NCBI RefSeq assembly: GCF_003813865.1
Contig: NZ_RMVG01000002.1
Coordinates: 124,001-188,000 of the forward strand
Origin: Candidatus Pantoea deserta
GTDB lineage: Bacteria > Pseudomonadota > Gammaproteobacteria > Enterobacterales > Enterobacteriaceae
Direction of reading: 5' to 3'
DNA length: 64,000 nt
This document shows, piece by piece, positions 60,794 to 64,000 of the stretch. Within the stretch, counting starts at the first letter, position 1; every line of letters begins with the position of its first letter. The position numbers and the translations under genes were made by a program. The notes beneath the pieces were generated by a model, which worked only from the letters and a program-made list of their open reading frames with translations, was not told where the DNA came from and did not search any database.

Positions 60794-62659
60794 TTACCGG
60801 TCGTGCCAGCTTTCAATCTGCTGCTGGATGCCTTGCGCATCCAGCTGGTAATCGCGACGCACTTCGTCCTGCGTACCCTGCGGGATAAATTCGTCCGGCA
60901 GGCCGAGGTTCAGCACCGGCACGCGCAGACGCTTCGCCATCACCACTTCGTTGACGCCGCTGCCCGCGCCGCCTTTGATCGCGCCTTCTTCCAGCGTAAT
61001 CAGCGACTCGTGGCTCTGCGCCAGCTCAGCGATAAGGGCTTCATCCAGCGGCTTCACAAAACGCATATCCACCAGCGTGGCGTTGAGCGCTTCCGCCGCT
61101 TGCGCCGCCGCAGGCAGCAGGGTGCCAAAGTTAAGGATCGCCAGCTTCTCGCCCTGACGCTTCACCACGCCTTTGCCCAGCGGCAGACTTTGCAGCGGCG
61201 TCAGCTCAACGCCAACCGCATTGCCGCGCGGATAGCGCACCGCGCTCGGCCCATCCTGATAGTGATAGCCGGTATAGAGCATCTGGCGACATTCGTTCTC
61301 GTCGCTCGGCGTCATAATCACCATGTCAGGCACGCAGCGCAGGAAGGCGAGATCGAAGGCGCCCTGATGCGTCTGTCCGTCGGCGCCGACGATGCCGCCG
61401 CGATCGATGGCGAACAGCACCGGCAGTTTCTGAATCGCCACGTCGTGAATCACCTGATCGTAGGCGCGCTGTAAGAAGGTGGAGTAGATGGCCACAATCG
61501 GCTTATAGCCGCCGATCGCCATGCCGGCCGCGAACGTCACCGCGTGCTGCTCGGCAATCGCCACATCAAAGTACTGCGACGGAAAGCGACGAGAAAATTC
61601 CACCATGCCGGAGCCTTCGCGCATCGCCGGCGTCACCGCCATTAACTTCGCATCGTCCTGGGCCATTTCGCACAGCCAGTTGCCGAAAATCTTGGAATAG
61701 CTCGGCAGTCCCTCGGCGCTTTTGGGCAGCGCGCCGCTGGCGGGATCGAACTTCGGCACCGCGTGCCAGGTAATGGGATCTTCTTCCGCCGGGGCGTAGC
61801 CTTTGCCCTTTTTGGTCATAATGTGCAAAAACTGCGGCCCTTTCAGGCTGCGCATGTTCTTCAGCGTGTTAACCAGCATCAGTACGTCATGACCGTCGAC
61901 CGGGCCGATATAGTTAAAGCCCAGCTCTTCAAACAGCGTGCCGGGAACGACCATGCCTTTCAGGTGCTCTTCGGTGCGCTTGACCAGCTCTTTGATCGGC
62001 GGCAGTCCGCCCAGCACGCGCTTGCCGCCTTCGCGCAGGCGCGAGTAAGTTTTTCCAGAGAGGATCTGCGCCAGGCGGTTATTGAGCGCGCCGACGTTTT
62101 CGGAAATCGACATCTCGTTGTCGTTCAGCACCACCAGCATATCGGGCTTGATGTCGCCCGCGTGGTTCATCGCCTCAAACGCCATACCGGCGGTAATGGC
62201 CCCGTCGCCAATGATACAGGCGGTGCGACGGCCCAGACCTTCGCGCTCCGCCGCCGCCGCCATGCCCAGCCCGGCGCTGATCGAGGTCGAAGAGTGGCCG
62301 ACGCTCAGCACGTCATATTCACTTTCGCCGCGCCACGGAAAAGGGTGCAGCCCGTTTTTCTGCCGGATCGTGCCGATGCGATCGCGGCGGCCGGTCAGGA
62401 TTTTATGCGGATAAGCCTGATGCCCCACATCCCATACCAGATGGTCGAACGGGGTGTTATAGACGTAATGCAGCGCAACGGTCAGCTCGACAACGCCCAG
62501 ACCCGAAGCGAAATGGCCGCTGGAGCGGCTGACGCTGTCCAGCAGGTATTGACGAAGTTCGTCGCACAGCGCCGGAAGCGACTCTTTCGGCAGCGCGCGC
62601 AGCTCCTCAACGGTGCTTGCCTGCGCCAGTGTCGGGTATTTTGCAATATCAAAACTCAT
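60794..62659 (-). CDS. dxs: 1-deoxy-D-xylulose-5-phosphate synthase
   Basis: 621 residues from ATG 62659 (E. coli 620); the in-frame start at 62695 lies inside ispA and is rejected. Thiamine-diphosphate motif [18 protein letters not shown] with NDNEMSIS; transketolase-like [22 protein letters not shown], and YPRGNAVG. First enzyme of the MEP isoprenoid pathway, also feeding thiamine and pyridoxal synthesis. Third gene of xseB-ispA-dxs. Confidence 0.98.
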   Translation of the reverse strand: MSFDIAKYPTLAQASTVEELRALPKESLPALCDELRQYLLDSVSRSSGHFASGLGVVELTVALHYVYNTPFDHLVWDVGHQAYPHKILTGRRDRIGTIRQKNGLHPFPWRGESEYDVLSVGHSSTSISAGLGMAAAAEREGLGRRTACIIGDGAITAGMAFEAMNHAGDIKPDMLVVLNDNEMSISENVGALNNRLAQILSGKTYSRLREGGKRVLGGLPPIKELVKRTEEHLKGMVVPGTLFEELGFNYIGPVDGHDVLMLVNTLKNMRSLKGPQFLHIMTKKGKGYAPAEEDPITWHAVPKFDPASGALPKSAEGLPSYSKIFGNWLCEMAQDDAKLMAVTPAMREGSGMVEFSRRFPSQYFDVAIAEQHAVTFAAGMAIGGYKPIVAIYSTFLQRAYDQVIHDVAIQKLPVLFAIDRGGIVGADGQTHQGAFDLAFLRCVPDMVIMTPSDENECRQMLYTGYHYQDGPSAVRYPRGNAVGVELTPLQSLPLGKGVVKRQGEKLAILNFGTLLPAAAQAAEALNATLVDMRFVKPLDEALIAELAQSHESLITLEEGAIKGGAGSGVNEVVMAKRLRVPVLNLGLPDEFIPQGTQDEVRRDYQLDAQGIQQQIESWHDR

Positions 62660-62678
62660 CAGAGACTCATTATCGAAG

Positions 62679-63578
62679 TTATTTGTCGCGTTCAATTACG
62701 AAGCTTGCCAGCGCCTGCAATGCTGTGGTGTCTAACGATTGCGCGGCAAGAATGTCCAGCGCGCTCAGCGCTTGCTGGTAAAGCTCCCTGGCCTTTATAC
62801 GGGCGTTGTCCAGACCCAGCAGCGATGGATAGGTGCTCTTCTCCAGCGCCTGATCGGCACCCTGTTTTTTGCCGGTAACCGCGCTGTCGCCGACCACATC
62901 CAGAATATCGTCCTGTACCTGGAAGGCGAGTCCGATAGCATCGGCGTAGCGATCGAGCGCCGGCAGCGCAGCGCGTCCGCGCTCGCCCGCCGCCAGTGCG
63001 CCAAGCCTTACGGCGGCGCGGATCAGCGCCCCGGTTTTATGGCGGTGGATCTGTTCCAGCTGCTCCAGACCGACGCGCTGGCCTTCCGCCGCCAGATCGA
63101 GCGCCTGACCGCCGCACATGCCTGCCACGCCGCTGGCGCGCGCCAGTTCGGCGATCATAGCAAGACGATTCGCGTCGCTGACGCCCGGCATCGGTTCATC
63201 GGCCAGGATGGAAAAAGCCAGCGTTTGCAGCGCATCGCCTGCCAGTATCGCCGTATCTTCGCCATATTTAATATGGCAGGTCGGCTGGCCGCGGCGTAGT
63301 GCGTCGTCATCCATCGCGGGCAGGTCATCATGAATAAGAGAGTAGGCGTGGATGCACTCAACGGCGGCGGCTGGCGCATCAAGGCTTGCCGGATCGGCAT
63401 TTAGCATTTCGCCCGTGGCGTACACCAGAAAGGGGCGCAGACGTTTACCGCCTAAGAGTGCCCCATAGCGCATAGCGTTGACCAGAGGAGAACTCTGAAA
63501 AGGTAGTGGATCTAATAAGCGCGACAGCGCGGCGTTTACGCGTTCCGGGTAAACGCTCAGCAGTTGAGTAAAATCCAT
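62679..63578 (-). CDS. ispA: Farnesyl diphosphate synthase
   Basis: 299 residues, as in E. coli. The two aspartate-rich motifs are present: [12 protein letters not shown] (first) and [13 protein letters not shown] (second), with [14 protein letters not shown]. Makes farnesyl diphosphate from isopentenyl and dimethylallyl diphosphates. Its ATG overlaps the xseB stop (TAATG), and dxs starts 19 bases after its stop. Confidence 0.98.
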   Translation of the reverse strand: MDFTQLLSVYPERVNAALSRLLDPLPFQSSPLVNAMRYGALLGGKRLRPFLVYATGEMLNADPASLDAPAAAVECIHAYSLIHDDLPAMDDDALRRGQPTCHIKYGEDTAILAGDALQTLAFSILADEPMPGVSDANRLAMIAELARASGVAGMCGGQALDLAAEGQRVGLEQLEQIHRHKTGALIRAAVRLGALAAGERGRAALPALDRYADAIGLAFQVQDDILDVVGDSAVTGKKQGADQALEKSTYPSLLGLDNARIKARELYQQALSALDILAAQSLDTTALQALASFVIERDK

Positions 63579-63820
63579 TAACTGTTTTCCGGCGTGAAGG
63601 CGCTCAGATCGGCGTCTTTATCATCGCTGAGCAAAATGCGTACGCGCTGCTCGGCCTGTTGTAATGTTTGCTGTCCGGTACGCGCCAGCTGGACGCCGCG
63701 CTCAAACTCATTCAGCGCCTCTTCCAGCGGCAGCTCGCCGCTCTCCAGTCGGCTGACGATCTGTTCCAGCTGCTGTAAGGAGGTTTCAAAACTGGCAGGC
63801 GATTCGGCTTTTTTCGGCAT
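63578..63820 (-). CDS. xseB: Exodeoxyribonuclease VII small subunit
   Basis: 80 residues, as in E. coli. Two long helices: [27 protein letters not shown] and [22 protein letters not shown]. Part of ExoVII with XseA. First gene of the operon xseB-ispA-dxs. Confidence 0.97.
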   Translation of the reverse strand: MPKKAESPASFETSLQQLEQIVSRLESGELPLEEALNEFERGVQLARTGQQTLQQAEQRVRILLSDDKDADLSAFTPENS

Positions 63821-64000
63821 ATTCAGTGTCGACTCACGTGTAAAACTTGATCTCGTAATCGGTCATGGTAGCGGAGAGCGTTTGATTAGCAAAATAATCA
63901 ATGTGACTGCGGTTGCAGAAGCAGTCATCTGACAAAGGTGATATACTCTCGCGCCTCGGATGCGGCTGCGCCCTTTAGCCCGCAATATTATGATTTTATC
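63821..64000 (+). promoter_or_regulatory. xseB/thiI divergent promoter region
   Basis: 180 bases upstream of xseB; in enterics the divergent neighbour is thiI. An extended -10 TGATATACT (63939-63947) on the plus strand is a reasonable thiI promoter, without a clear -35 box. No ThiI start is visible before the window ends: the ATG near 63989 does not begin the ThiI sequence. No xseB promoter was assigned. Confidence 0.4.

Noticed and set aside
62660-62695. Extended N-terminus of Dxs from 62695
   Set aside because: It would overlap ispA and add twelve residues not present in Dxs; ATG 62659 fits E. coli length.

Overview
The window is a chromosomal stretch from a GC-rich enteric gamma-proteobacterium. 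The right half follows the E. coli order phoBR-brnQ-proY-acpH-queA-tgt-yajC-secDF-yajI-nrdR-ribDE-nusB-thiL-pgpA-yajO-dxs-ispA-xseB, with thiI expected next. Gene-by-gene differences (no phoA between iraP and psiF, no malZ, a PstS-like gene after phoR, a 1227-residue SbcC, an AifL-type oxidoreductase and LpxO near proC) suggest Erwiniaceae such as Pantoea, Mixta or Erwinia rather than Escherichia. This is inferred from synteny and remembered protein families, not from a search. I found no rRNA or tRNA gene, CRISPR array, insertion sequence or prophage.

Left part (1-24 kb) is mosaic. It holds the tail of a BOF/YgiW-type protein, dbpA, a small YmgB-like gene, an lldRD pair with two palindromic operators but no adjacent permease, osmC, several very small membrane or secreted proteins (one recognisable as YniD), a CPBP membrane protease, a CHASE4-PAS-GGDEF-EAL protein, an I78-type inhibitor lipoprotein, a second YmgB/YcgZ-like connector, and mdtG tail-to-tail with an orphan lacZ. 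After that come iraP, psiF, lpxO, aifL, proC, a DUF421 pair, yaiI, a DUF2076 protein, aroL and yaiA.

The middle (23.6-27.8 kb) carries the most interesting module. An IclR regulator, an OPT-family transporter, a DUF1177 protein and AroM form a tight co-directional cassette between yaiA and ppnP. In E. coli only aroM occupies that place, named for its proximity to aroL. Here AroM overlaps in operon logic with a peptide-type transporter and DUF1177, which points to uptake and processing of an unknown small molecule.

The right part (28-64 kb) is mostly core housekeeping: DNA repair (rdgC, sbcCD), phosphate sensing (phoBR with a conserved Pho box), amino-acid transport (brnQ, proY), queuosine synthesis (queA, tgt), Sec translocation (yajC, secDF), riboflavin, thiamine and isoprenoid synthesis. 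Accessory insertions are a TolA-C-like lipoprotein coupled to sbcC, a MetJ-box-controlled cobalamin-independent methionine synthase homologue, an OafA-type O-acyltransferase and an inositol monophosphatase-like enzyme. Several gene 3' ends carry long nested GC-rich inverted repeats that may belong to an intergenic repeat family.
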